A stretch of DNA of 45,323 nucleotides from a virus, in IMG/VR virus record IMGVR_UViG_3300019888_000007, positions 1-45,323 of that record. One strand, 5' to 3'. The notes beneath the pieces are model-generated. The model saw nothing but the letters and a program-made list of their open reading frames with translations, was not told the origin of the DNA and ran no database searches. The position numbers and the translations under genes were made by a program. Of this stretch, positions 6,356-12,469 are shown in pieces; position 1 is the first letter of the stretch; every line of letters begins with the position of its first letter.

Positions 6356-6829
6356 TTATTCTTCCGTTAATGTTTCTAATTTATTCAAAGTTTTCGGCTC
6401 ACTATAACTTCCAGAATTCATACCTCCCCCTTGCACGATGTTTTCTGTTCCAGTAATTGCCTTTTTAATACTTGTATTTCTAAATACCATTCCTACTATT
6501 TCTTTAACCTGAATGAGTGTAGAATTTGCGTGTTCCGCCTTCATTTTTTCAATCTCATTTTTATGTTCAATATCTAAAACTGCTTGTTCTCTTTTAATAA
6601 GAGCGTTATCCCTTGCCTGCCAGTTATTTACAAGAGCATTTAATTCATTTATCTTACTATTGTTTTGATTGATTTGAGTATCTCTTGCTTTAATAATTTC
6701 TAAACGGTCAAGATTTACTTTAATCAACTCATCCGATTCGGTTTTTACTTTACGCAACTGCTCTAAAACATCAAACGACAACGACTTTTCCGCCACCAAT
6801 CCATCTAGCAATTCTTTCAACTTTTCCAT
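6356..6829 (-). CDS. Coiled-coil hypothetical protein
   Basis: A 157-residue protein. Residues about 1-115 are strongly helical with heptad-like spacing and many Glu/Lys/Asn (for example LRKVKTESDELIKVNLDRLE), predicting a long coiled coil. The C-terminus is a flexible Gly/Ser tail. It is the next gene upstream of the MEDTHEAL gene, separated by 1 nt. It could be a scaffold or inhibitor protein of the early phase. No family was recognised. Confidence 0.6.
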   Translation of the reverse strand: MEKLKELLDGLVAEKSLSFDVLEQLRKVKTESDELIKVNLDRLEIIKARDTQINQNNSKINELNALVNNWQARDNALIKREQAVLDIEHKNEIEKMKAEHANSTLIQVKEIVGMVFRNTSIKKAITGTENIVQGGGMNSGSYSEPKTLNKLETLTEE

Positions 6830-6854
6830 AAAATTCGGCTGTAAAGTAAGCCAA

Positions 6855-7004
6855 CTATTTAATAATAATATACACCGCTAACGCCCCTCCTAGCCAGCCA
6901 AAGTGCCAAGCGTAAGTGGGGAATGAATAAGAACACCCGTAAGTAAGAAAAACCAGTATGAAAGCTATGGGGATGGTTATTAAGTATTTTTCGTAAATTT
7001 TCAT
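6855..7004 (-). CDS. Small membrane protein with two hydrophobic segments
   Basis: A 49-residue protein whose ATG overlaps the stop of the NinG-like gene (ATGA). Hydrophobic stretches at about 8-21 (LITIPIAFILVFLTYG) and about 32-48 (HFGWLGGALAVYIII) suggest two membrane helices. A Cys after LTYG might be a lipobox, but the motif is weak. Early phage membrane peptides often exclude other phages or alter the envelope; which applies here is not known. Confidence 0.5.
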   Translation of the reverse strand: MKIYEKYLITIPIAFILVFLTYGCSYSFPTYAWHFGWLGGALAVYIIIK

Positions 7005-7384
7005 AATAATTTCTTGTAATGCTCAATTTTCTCTAAATATACTTCAGCGTTCCATTTTGTATAGGCGGTTTTTAGAATGTTTAGCATAATTACTTTTTCT
7101 TCGCCGAGCTTTATTCCGTAAATGTATTGGTTGCCGGAAAGATTAATGTTGCAGTTGAAACACTGGGTATGAACATTGTCTTCATCAAAGTATAAAGCAA
7201 GTCCACCGACACTTTTTGGAATGAAATGTCCGGCGTGCGCCCCGCTACCTTCACATCTTCGTGAACAAGTGAAACAAATGTTTTTATCCCTCTTCTTAAT
7301 ATAATCAGAAAATACTTTCCAAAGTTTTCTTTTGAGAACCGGAATCTTCTGCTTACTTTTCTTGCGTAACTTTGTCCGTTTCAA
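7001..7384 (-). CDS. ninG: NinG/Rap-like recombination nuclease
   Basis: A 127-residue protein. A basic N-terminus (KRTKLRKKSKQK) is followed by a zinc-binding CFTCSRRC and the NinG signature GHFIPKSVGGLALYFDEDNVHTQCFNCNINLSGN (about residues 52-86). In lambda, NinG (Rap) is a structure-specific endonuclease that acts on branched recombination intermediates. Here it sits in an early operon with annealing-type and methyltransferase genes, which suits recombination or replication. The protein is shorter than lambda NinG, keeping mainly the nuclease core. Confidence 0.8.
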   Translation of the reverse strand: MKRTKLRKKSKQKIPVLKRKLWKVFSDYIKKRDKNICFTCSRRCEGSGAHAGHFIPKSVGGLALYFDEDNVHTQCFNCNINLSGNQYIYGIKLGEEKVIMLNILKTAYTKWNAEVYLEKIEHYKKLL

Positions 7385-7517
7385 TGTAATTTTCTAGCAC
7401 ATTAACTAATAAATCCCTATCTTCTTTTTTGGTGAACTCGCAAGACAGCATAAAATTTGAATGGTTTTGGCAGTTTTTGTGGTCTAAAAATGCAGGTATT
7501 GGTTCGTATGTTTTCAT
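7353..7517 (-). CDS. Small hypothetical protein upstream of ninG
   Basis: A 54-residue protein (MKTYEPIPAFLDHKNC...) whose 3' end overlaps the NinG start by 32 nt and whose ATG overlaps the previous stop. It has two Cys and two His (HKNCQNH...SCE) that might bind metal. No family was recognised. Confidence 0.5.
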   Translation of the reverse strand: MKTYEPIPAFLDHKNCQNHSNFMLSCEFTKKEDRDLLVNVLENYIETDKVTQEK

Positions 7518-7675
7518 TTTAGTTTCAATTTTGGATAATCACCTAAGGTAATTCCCCTAAATTTTTTATTTACGGCAATTTCTAATAATTCCGCTGGAAT
7601 TTTAATATCTCTATACCCAAGCCATGCGCATATTTGTCTTGCTTCTTTATAAACTTGTAATTCTTTTTTAGTCAT
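7514..7675 (-). CDS. Small hypothetical protein
   Basis: A 53-residue basic protein (MTKKELQVYKEARQICAWLGYRDIKIP...), linked by 4-nt overlaps to both neighbours. It looks helical in the first half. No recognised domain or paralogue. The tight overlaps support a real gene. Confidence 0.5.
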   Translation of the reverse strand: MTKKELQVYKEARQICAWLGYRDIKIPAELLEIAVNKKFRGITLGDYPKLKLK

Positions 7676-8007
7676 ACATTCCGCATTTCATACTCGGCAA
7701 GTTTCATTAAGCTATTAAGAGCTGAAATCAAAACACTGATTCTTTTTACCCTTAATCGCATCCCTATTTCGTTGATACCATCTTCCGTGGCCGACCATTC
7801 ATTATCGCACGCCTTATCTGACTTATGCTTGGCTCTCATCGTAGTCCAAATTAGAGGTTTTCGTGACATTATATCTTCCAAAATTCCTATTGAGAAGCTG
7901 AACTCCCCACTTAACTTTGCTTTCTGGTCTGCCGCGCCGTGAGGGTTGGTGGTTAAACTACCCTCTTTTAGCATCGTTTCGGTTGTTTTAATGATGTCAT
8001 CAGCCAT
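7672..8007 (-). CDS. Hypothetical early protein
   Basis: A 111-residue helical protein (MADDIIKTTETMLKEGSLTTNPHG...). It has no transmembrane segment, zinc motif or known catalytic motif. Position in the recombination/modification operon suggests a DNA-metabolism accessory. No function could be assigned. Confidence 0.6.
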   Translation of the reverse strand: MADDIIKTTETMLKEGSLTTNPHGAADQKAKLSGEFSFSIGILEDIMSRKPLIWTTMRAKHKSDKACDNEWSATEDGINEIGMRLRVKRISVLISALNSLMKLAEYEMRNV

Positions 8008-8034
8008 AATGTCGTTTTTGGGCTATACTCTTGT

Positions 8035-8412
8035 CTACGCCCTCTGGCGGGCTTCACGCAAGCCCTCTAGATTCACTGTCTCCAATTGTTTTAATGCCTT
8101 AATCTTATCTAAGAAGTCATTGTGATAACTTTCTATCGCTTTTGCCAAGTTTTCAACTGTTTTACTATTCGTAACTTTATCTTTCAGACCCATTTCATAA
8201 ATATCTTCTAGCGCGTCGCTCAAAGTTCTATGAAAGCCTAGCGCTTCACCTCTTCGGAATACTCCATTCCTTCTACTTTCTGTCCGACTATCCGCTACTA
8301 TGTAATTTCTTGGATCGGCATAAATCTTGTAATGGTCAAATTTTAAGACTAATTTTTCCTTTTCCATTATCTCCTCATCTTCTTCTATTTTTGTTAGTGG
8401 TATGTTTGACAT
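8035..8412 (-). CDS. Hypothetical early protein
   Basis: A 125-residue protein. The N-terminal half contains a possible beta-sheet with YKIYADPRNYIVADSRTESRRNGVFRRG, and the C-terminal half is a long helix (about residues 75-120). An internal ATG (MEKEKLVLKF, residue 16) is a plausible alternative start. It lies between an OB-like protein gene and a helical protein gene of the same operon. No family was recognised. Confidence 0.6.
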   Translation of the reverse strand: MSNIPLTKIEEDEEIMEKEKLVLKFDHYKIYADPRNYIVADSRTESRRNGVFRRGEALGFHRTLSDALEDIYEMGLKDKVTNSKTVENLAKAIESYHNDFLDKIKALKQLETVNLEGLREARQRA

Positions 8413-8416
8413 AAAT

Positions 8417-8884
8417 TTATTTAAGAGGGTCTAAATCTTTTGGATTGACATTCCAATTATCCAGTAAGAACTTGCGCCACTTAAGAATGGAACTAGATAG
8501 TGGGGCAGGAGTATCTTTCATGTTTATATCTCCTTCTTGTTCTGCCACCGCCAATGCCACCGCCCCGCTCATCGTGGAAGCTACCATAATTGAAAACTCT
8601 TTATTATCTTGAAATTTGGAAATTGAGTTTTCTTTTCGCTCCACAATTTTTTCAATCTGCTGTGTCTTAAAGTTAGGATTGCCCTTTGCTTGTTTCTTGA
8701 TTTTCCAATATCCTTTGTCTGATTTTTCTAACTCACCTTCAAAGAATTCCCCGGAGAATTCTCCCGCCCACGCGCCGATGTTCGGGTATTCATCGCCAGT
8801 TTCTTCATCTACCAGCGTAGCTTGGATGAATTTTTTGCCGTTCCATTCTTTTTCTATTTTATTTGTGATTTGGTATTTAGCCAT
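8417..8884 (-). CDS. Putative OB-fold-like single-stranded-DNA-binding protein
   Basis: A 155-residue protein. Residues 1-75 form alternating short strands (YQITNKIEKEWNGKKFIQATLVDEETG...GYWKIKKQA), as in OB-fold domains that bind nucleic acid. The remainder is helical and ends in a tail with Asp/Pro. The neighbourhood (annealing-type protein, NinG nuclease, DUF736-like protein) makes an SSB-like role plausible, but the typical acidic SSB tip is not obvious. Treat it as a fold-level guess. Confidence 0.4.
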   Translation of the reverse strand: MAKYQITNKIEKEWNGKKFIQATLVDEETGDEYPNIGAWAGEFSGEFFEGELEKSDKGYWKIKKQAKGNPNFKTQQIEKIVERKENSISKFQDNKEFSIMVASTMSGAVALAVAEQEGDINMKDTPAPLSSSILKWRKFLLDNWNVNPKDLDPLK

Positions 8885-8946
8885 AAATTATAATTCCTAG
8901 AATTGCTAACCCTTCCGCGACTCGTTTTTCACCTTCACTTCCCTTA

Positions 8947-9828
8947 TCAAAACTTGTTTTGCTCGTTTCCATACTGGTCAAATCCATTATGCTTTTCCCT
9001 AGAAAATATATCTATTCTTTTACCAGAACAAAGTTTTTCGACCATCTTATAAAACTCTTTCGGCTTTCTTGAATGTTCTGTGCGTGGTGAACTTATAATG
9101 TCTCTTTCGTTCGTTAAATTCCAATACTTATGATAATCACCTTTGATTCCCACTAAACAAAATTCCGCTTGACAACGCAACCATATCCCCATCCCAAGTT
9201 TTTCTTTATTCCATACCATCGTTAATTTATAATCAAAACCCCAATCCTTCAATAATTGAAAACTATCATTTAGGAATTTGTGAGTAGCCCATAACCATAT
9301 TACAGAATTTTTATCAGCACTTTTTCCAAATTCAATCTTTCCCCATTCGCTTAACTCTTCAACACTCTTTTCAGGATATGGCGAAGCTACTCTACGACTT
9401 TCACTATCATATTCTGTTCCATAAGCCCAAGGAGGGTCAATTACAAAAACATTATATTTTCCCTTAATAGGTAATAGCGGTTCCTTTTTTTCTTTGGGTT
9501 CGGGTAAATAAAGTGTAATGAGTTTATTCCAAGTGATATTTTTTCCTTCAGGAATTTTGCTTAATTCAGGAAACTTGTTGTATGCTTGCCGTGCATAGTA
9601 GATAGTTCTCTCGGAAGTCGCCAAGTTGTTTGCAAGGTCTTGCAAGGAACTCTGATTGCCTTTGCTAAATTTCTTGAAGTTCTCATCAGTCTCTATCCGT
9701 TCACCTAACCGCCAATACCCCTCCACCAAAGCCCATCTAGAAGTAAAAACTGCCTCCGTGATAATCGCCTTGCATTCCTCCACAAGCGCCTCATACCATT
9801 CTTCGTTTTTTACTGGAAGTTTAGTCAT
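8947..9828 (-). CDS. MT-A70 family adenine-N6 DNA methyltransferase with DUF1016-like N-terminus
   Basis: A 293-residue protein. The C-terminal part is an MT-A70 methyltransferase: catalytic DPPW at 131-134, with the family-typical later blocks (SVIWLWATHKFL and SSPRTEHSRKPKEFYKMVEKL). It would transfer methyl from S-adenosylmethionine to adenine N6. Residues about 15-90 (TSRWALVEGYWRLGERI...SLQDLANNLATSERTIYYAR) look like a DUF1016_N or helix-turn-helix module, which would give DNA binding. Likely uses are protection from host restriction or marking of phage DNA. It lies 5 nt downstream of the DUF736-like gene. Confidence 0.85.
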   Translation of the reverse strand: MTKLPVKNEEWYEALVEECKAIITEAVFTSRWALVEGYWRLGERIETDENFKKFSKGNQSSLQDLANNLATSERTIYYARQAYNKFPELSKIPEGKNITWNKLITLYLPEPKEKKEPLLPIKGKYNVFVIDPPWAYGTEYDSESRRVASPYPEKSVEELSEWGKIEFGKSADKNSVIWLWATHKFLNDSFQLLKDWGFDYKLTMVWNKEKLGMGIWLRCQAEFCLVGIKGDYHKYWNLTNERDIISSPRTEHSRKPKEFYKMVEKLCSGKRIDIFSREKHNGFDQYGNEQNKF

Positions 9829-9833
9829 TATGC

Positions 9834-10169
9834 CTAAATTGCTTCTAAATCGCTCTCAAGTGCCTTTTTGGGCTTCTGCGTGGCTTCCGGTAGTGGTATC
9901 TCCACCCCCGCTAGAGTGGCTAATTCCTTCAAATCTTCTTCAAAGACTAAAACTATGCCTTTGCGGATTTTTGACTTGTCAGTGTGGTCTACATAAGCAT
10001 CGGCTAACTTTACTGAAAGAAACTTATCACCTTTAGGCGAAGTTTTAGTCCACGCGGCTCCCGCGTCAGCATAACTTTCTCCAACCTTAATGCTTATTCT
10101 ATGTGTTGGGGCTTTTTCGTTATCGCTTTTCTTGTTGCGGAATATGTTGAAGTTTTTAATGATTATCAT
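9834..10169 (-). CDS. DUF736-like protein
   Basis: A 111-residue protein. The central block (THRISIKVGESYADAGAAWTKTSPKGDKFLSVKLADAYVD, residues about 22-62) matches the pattern of DUF736 proteins, in which G-x-W-x-K-x-S-x-x-G-x-K-[YF]-[IL]-S-V-K-L is followed by a short acidic tail. DUF736 proteins occur on plasmids and phages and are linked to DNA metabolism; the precise function is unknown. It directly follows the Rad52/ERF-like gene, with 1 nt between. Confidence 0.55.
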   Translation of the reverse strand: MIIIKNFNIFRNKKSDNEKAPTHRISIKVGESYADAGAAWTKTSPKGDKFLSVKLADAYVDHTDKSKIRKGIVLVFEEDLKELATLAGVEIPLPEATQKPKKALESDLEAI

Positions 10170-10170
10170 T

Positions 10171-10605
10171 TTAGAATATATCTACATCACTTCCTTCTAA
10201 TGGATCAATACCTTCGTCTTGGTCTTTTTTATTCTTGGCATTGTATTCTTTACGACCTGTGGTTGTTTTTTTTATCTCATCAATGCTGGCGATACTTTCA
10301 ATAACTCCAATTCCCATAAAAGCCAAAGCCCTTCCAACTGCCGAAGTTTCGGCGTTTTCTAAAGCTGAAGTTTTGTTTATGTAGCCCTCACCCCATGTTG
10401 CCTGCGAATAGCCGGTAAAGATTTGCTTGTCATTTGGTTTTACTGTGGCTTTGACTATTACTGTGTCAGCTTCCGGCGCGCTAATCAATTCAGTCGTGAT
10501 AGAACCATCGGGATACATTTCATTGAAGAAAAGCACGCGATCGGCTACAAGAACGTAGGATTTACCTTTAAAATCTATTGCTTTGTCTTTAAGTGATTTG
10601 TCCAT
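10171..10605 (-). CDS. ERF/Rad52-type single-strand annealing protein (tentative)
   Basis: A 144-residue protein. The block KTSALENAETSAVGRALAFMGIGV (residues about 78-101) is a hallmark of phage single-strand annealing or ERF-like proteins, preceded by a beta-rich region containing VIVKATVKP and TGYSQATWGEG. The acidic C-terminus (DEGIDPLEGSDVDIF) resembles a partner-binding tail. Such proteins anneal complementary single strands during phage recombination. Its position beside OB-like, DUF736-like and NinG-like genes supports a recombination module. It is shorter than classic ERF, so the family is not certain. Confidence 0.55.
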   Translation of the reverse strand: MDKSLKDKAIDFKGKSYVLVADRVLFFNEMYPDGSITTELISAPEADTVIVKATVKPNDKQIFTGYSQATWGEGYINKTSALENAETSAVGRALAFMGIGVIESIASIDEIKKTTTGRKEYNAKNKKDQDEGIDPLEGSDVDIF

Positions 10606-10607
10606 AT

Positions 10608-10685
10608 TTAATTCATTATTAACGCTAATAAAGCTGAACCAAAGAAAGTAAACATAATAATTGTGATGAGTAAATCTCGGTTCAT
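10608..10685 (-). CDS. 25-residue single-helix membrane peptide
   Basis: ATG 10685 overlaps the upstream stop (ATGA). The peptide is nearly all hydrophobic (LLITIIMFTFFGSALLALIM). It fills the gap between two real genes. Its smallness makes it uncertain, but the translation-coupled start supports it. Confidence 0.35.
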   Translation of the reverse strand: MNRDLLITIIMFTFFGSALLALIMN

Positions 10686-10876
10686 TTCATCTCGCTCGTG
10701 CCAAGAATCGTATCGACCATTTCTTGTAATCCATCTTGGGCGGCTTTTGGAACTTGCCCATCTGTTAGAATATATCTTCTAAAAAGAGATTGCCCGCCTT
10801 TAAAGAACGTAACTCTTACTTCTATGCCTTGGTTTAACCATTCATCTTCTAATTGTGATTGATTTGAGTAGCTCAT
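10682..10876 (-). CDS. Small hypothetical protein
   Basis: A 64-residue protein from ATG 10876 (MSYSNQSQLEDEWLNQGIE...). A longer frame exists upstream but would overlap the next gene by 77 nt, so the shorter start is preferred. It has mixed strands and helices (VRVTFFKGGQSLFRRYILTDG) and no known domain. It lies in the early operon a few genes after its promoter. Confidence 0.5.
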   Translation of the reverse strand: MSYSNQSQLEDEWLNQGIEVRVTFFKGGQSLFRRYILTDGQVPKAAQDGLQEMVDTILGTSEMK

Positions 10877-10880
10877 AAAT

Positions 10881-11108
10881 TTATTCAGGCGTATAGCCCA
10901 GAGGGAAATTCTCTCCATAAGGATTGTGTAATGCTTCGTTGTCAGAAGGGAATGCACGATACAACTTTTGGTTCACGGTGCGGAACGCCTGTATAAGTCT
11001 GCTTTGTTTTTCGCACTCGTAGCAATGTTCGGTGAATGTTTGGTGGTAGCCGGCTTTATGCTCGGAATCATTGAACTCCATTTCTTTTGTTAAGTTATTT
11101 TTTTTCAT
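10881..11108 (-). CDS. Small hypothetical protein with Cys/His cluster
   Basis: A 75-residue protein. The segment HKAGYHQTFTEHCYECEK (residues about 17-34) is rich in His and Cys and could bind zinc. The rest is helical with a Gly/Pro-rich tail. Its start overlaps the regulator gene by 14 nt, so the two are translated together. Role unknown; small zinc proteins next to a repressor often tune early expression. Confidence 0.5.
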   Translation of the reverse strand: MKKNNLTKEMEFNDSEHKAGYHQTFTEHCYECEKQSRLIQAFRTVNQKLYRAFPSDNEALHNPYGENFPLGYTPE

Positions 11109-11262
11109 ATTTGCTTAATTTTGAGTTTATTAAACCTCTAATAATCTGCGCCTCGGACACTTCCCATTTTTCCGCCTCCTTTTTGAGCCACGACCTCTGC
11201 TCTTCGTGCAAGCGAATGTGAATGGTGGTTGTTAATGTTTCCCTATTCTCTATATAAGCCAT
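11095..11262 (-). CDS. Ribbon-helix-helix (CopG/Arc-type) regulator
   Basis: A 55-residue protein from ATG 11262. It has a strand RETLTTTIHIRL followed by helices (EEQRSWLKKEAEKWEVSEAQIIRGLINSKLS), the pattern of ribbon-helix-helix DNA-binding proteins, which bind inverted or direct repeats as dimers. A promoter directly upstream (11269-11297) and an ATGGG/CCCAT palindrome beside its -35 box make autoregulation of the early operon likely. A frame 30 nt longer exists but would start upstream of the promoter's -10 box, so it is rejected. Confidence 0.65.
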   Translation of the reverse strand: MAYIENRETLTTTIHIRLHEEQRSWLKKEAEKWEVSEAQIIRGLINSKLSKYEKK

Positions 11263-11268
11263 ATTGAG

Positions 11269-11297
11269 AGTATAGCACAGGTTGTAATACAATGCAA
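11269..11297 (-). promoter_or_regulatory. Strong sigma70-type promoter for the early operon
   Basis: On the minus strand, TTGCAT (11292-11297) is followed by a 17-nt spacer and TATACT (11269-11274). The -10 box ends 6 nt before the ATG at 11262, so the transcript should begin at or within the start codon, making the mRNA leaderless or nearly so. It heads the run from 11262 down to 4383. Confidence 0.75.
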
Positions 11298-11303
11298 GCT
11301 ACT

Positions 11304-11318
11304 ATGGGGATAACCCAT
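11304..11318. promoter_or_regulatory. Palindromic candidate operator upstream of the early promoter
   Basis: ATGGG (11304-11308) and CCCAT (11314-11318) form a perfect 5-bp inverted repeat with a 5-nt spacer, lying 6 nt beyond the -35 box. Ribbon-helix-helix proteins bind such sites, and the gene it would control encodes one. This is inferred from position. Confidence 0.4.
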
Positions 11319-11356
11319 TTTATCGAGAAAGAGGTCATTTCATTACTAATATCTTC

Positions 11357-11842
11357 CTAAAATAAAGTATTGCTTATGCTTTTAATTCTATCTTCGGCTA
11401 TTTTACAGTATTCAGGGGAAATTTCACAGCCGATGTAGTTTCGTTTATCTAATTTACAAGCTATTGCGGTGCTTCCACTCCCTAGAAACGGGTCAAAAAT
11501 GATTTCTCCTTCTTTAGAATAATCTCGCAAGATTTGTCGCATTAACTCTATCGGCTTTTGAGTAGGGTGATAGCGTTCTTCTTTATTCCTGCCCATTTGT
11601 TCTTGTAGCATCCCGTTCCATTTCCATTTATATTTTCTTATTGCGGTTTTGAAGGATGTCCACATAAGCTCGCAGTCAGCAAAAAAACTTTCTCCATTAT
11701 CTTTATCCCAAACCAGCCAACAAGAGGAATTACTTAAATGCTCTACAAAATAATTTCCGCCGAAGATAATTTGATTTTTGCTTACTCTCATCATTTCTTC
11801 GAATACTTCTTTACTCGGGATTCTAGTATCGTCAAACCCCAA
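11357..11842 (-). CDS. DNA methyltransferase (N6-adenine/N4-cytosine family), C-terminal part
   Basis: A 161-residue frame with TTG start at 11842. It contains the block VSKNQIIFGGNYF, CWLVWDKDNG and the SAM-binding motif FDPFLGSGSTAIACKL near the C-terminus, with NYIGCEISPEY. These are motifs X and I-III of the N6_N4 methyltransferase class with the order TRD-then-SAM motif. The frame is open upstream to the CT tract at 11911-11927, so translation of an intact enzyme would pass through there. One added AG unit would join it to the N-terminal part (11907-12164) as a protein of 233 residues from ATG 12056. Confidence 0.8.
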   Translation of the reverse strand: MGFDDTRIPSKEVFEEMMRVSKNQIIFGGNYFVEHLSNSSCWLVWDKDNGESFFADCELMWTSFKTAIRKYKWKWNGMLQEQMGRNKEERYHPTQKPIELMRQILRDYSKEGEIIFDPFLGSGSTAIACKLDKRNYIGCEISPEYCKIAEDRIKSISNTLF

Positions 11843-11906
11843 GTAACTTTTGGGGGCGATACTCCTTGTATGCCCACCTTTACCGAACGGCTTTGCCCCG
11901 CCGACT

Positions 11907-12164
11907 TCAACTCTCTCTCTCTCTCTCGATTGGCTTACCCACGTTTATTCCATACGGCGGGTCAGTTAGAACCAAATCAATACACTTATCGGGTAAAGTT
12001 TTCATAAATTCTAGGCAATCCACATTGTGTATTTTGTTTAGTTCTAATTCCTTCATTGTTTCTTTCTTCTTATAAAGTAACGTGGGCGGGAACTTTTGAA
12101 TCCAAGCGATATGCTCCACAAATAAGCACCTAGGGTCTTGGCGATCTTGAATAGTGTTTTTCAT
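11907..12164 (-). CDS. DNA methyltransferase, N-terminal part carrying DPPY (out of frame with its C-terminus)
   Basis: An 85-residue frame from ATG 12164 (ATGA overlap with upstream gene); ATG 12056 (MKELELNKIHNVDCLEFMK) is a likely alternative start. The catalytic motif DPPY is followed by GINVGKPIERERES and then a stop created where the 17-nt AG tract (11911-11927, minus-strand sense) is read. With one more AG repeat unit, or two fewer, the frame enters GGAKPFG...YLGFDDTRIPS and continues to the C-terminal part. That restored segment fits the usual layout between DPPY and the target-recognition region. Confidence 0.8.
   Translation of the reverse strand: MKNTIQDRQDPRCLFVEHIAWIQKFPPTLLYKKKETMKELELNKIHNVDCLEFMKTLPDKCIDLVLTDPPYGINVGKPIERERES
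11911..11927. repeat. Dinucleotide repeat (CT)8.5 inside the methyltransferase gene
   Basis: 17 nt of alternating C and T on the plus strand; (GA)8G in the coding sense. It lies right at the break between the two halves of the methyltransferase. Tracts of this kind in restriction-modification methyltransferase genes gain and lose units by slippage and switch the gene on and off. Confidence 0.85.
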
Positions 12165-12469
12165 TGGTATATTACTTTACCGATTTTTTCTTTTAATTTC
12201 GCATTCTTCGTTTCTCCATAAAGCCATTTTAGATACGCCAAATCTAGTAGAGCCACCTCTTGTATAGTCCTACCTTCGTACTTTCCAAAGTAAAGTGTAG
12301 GTGGAAGTCCTTGCGGCATCCATTTTACGAAATTTTTACAACAAGAAGTAATGGCTTTCAAATGAGTCGTCCCGTTCTTAAAAACTTCTTTTGTAATAAT
12401 TAAATCACTTTCATTTAGTTCGTTGCCGAAGTTTATACACTCTTCATCTTTGCAATTATATTTTTCCAT
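12161..12469 (-). CDS. Hypothetical protein with QSregVF/DUF3820-like C-terminus
   Basis: A 102-residue protein. The C-terminal half (LPPTLYFGKYEGRTIQEVALLDLAYLKWLYGE) matches the pattern of DUF3820/QSregVF-type small domains (FGKYKGxxIxEVxxxxYLxWL), often seen in phage replication regions. The N-terminus has Cys pairs (NCKDEEC and SCCKN) that could bind zinc. It sits between the primase-polymerase and the methyltransferase, overlapping each by 1-4 nt. The exact role is unknown. Confidence 0.55.
   Translation of the reverse strand: MEKYNCKDEECINFGNELNESDLIITKEVFKNGTTHLKAITSCCKNFVKWMPQGLPPTLYFGKYEGRTIQEVALLDLAYLKWLYGETKNAKLKEKIGKVIYQ

Noticed and set aside
6855-6880. A shared 16-nt motif GCGGTGTATATTATTA near 6120, 6860 and 45160 as a regulatory element
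   Set aside because: The copy near 6860 lies inside a coding frame and lacks promoter spacing; too short and AT-rich to be convincing.
11357-12164. Treating the methyltransferase as a simple dead pseudogene
   Set aside because: All catalytic motifs are intact in the two halves, and the only break is at a slippage-prone dinucleotide tract, which a single unit change repairs.
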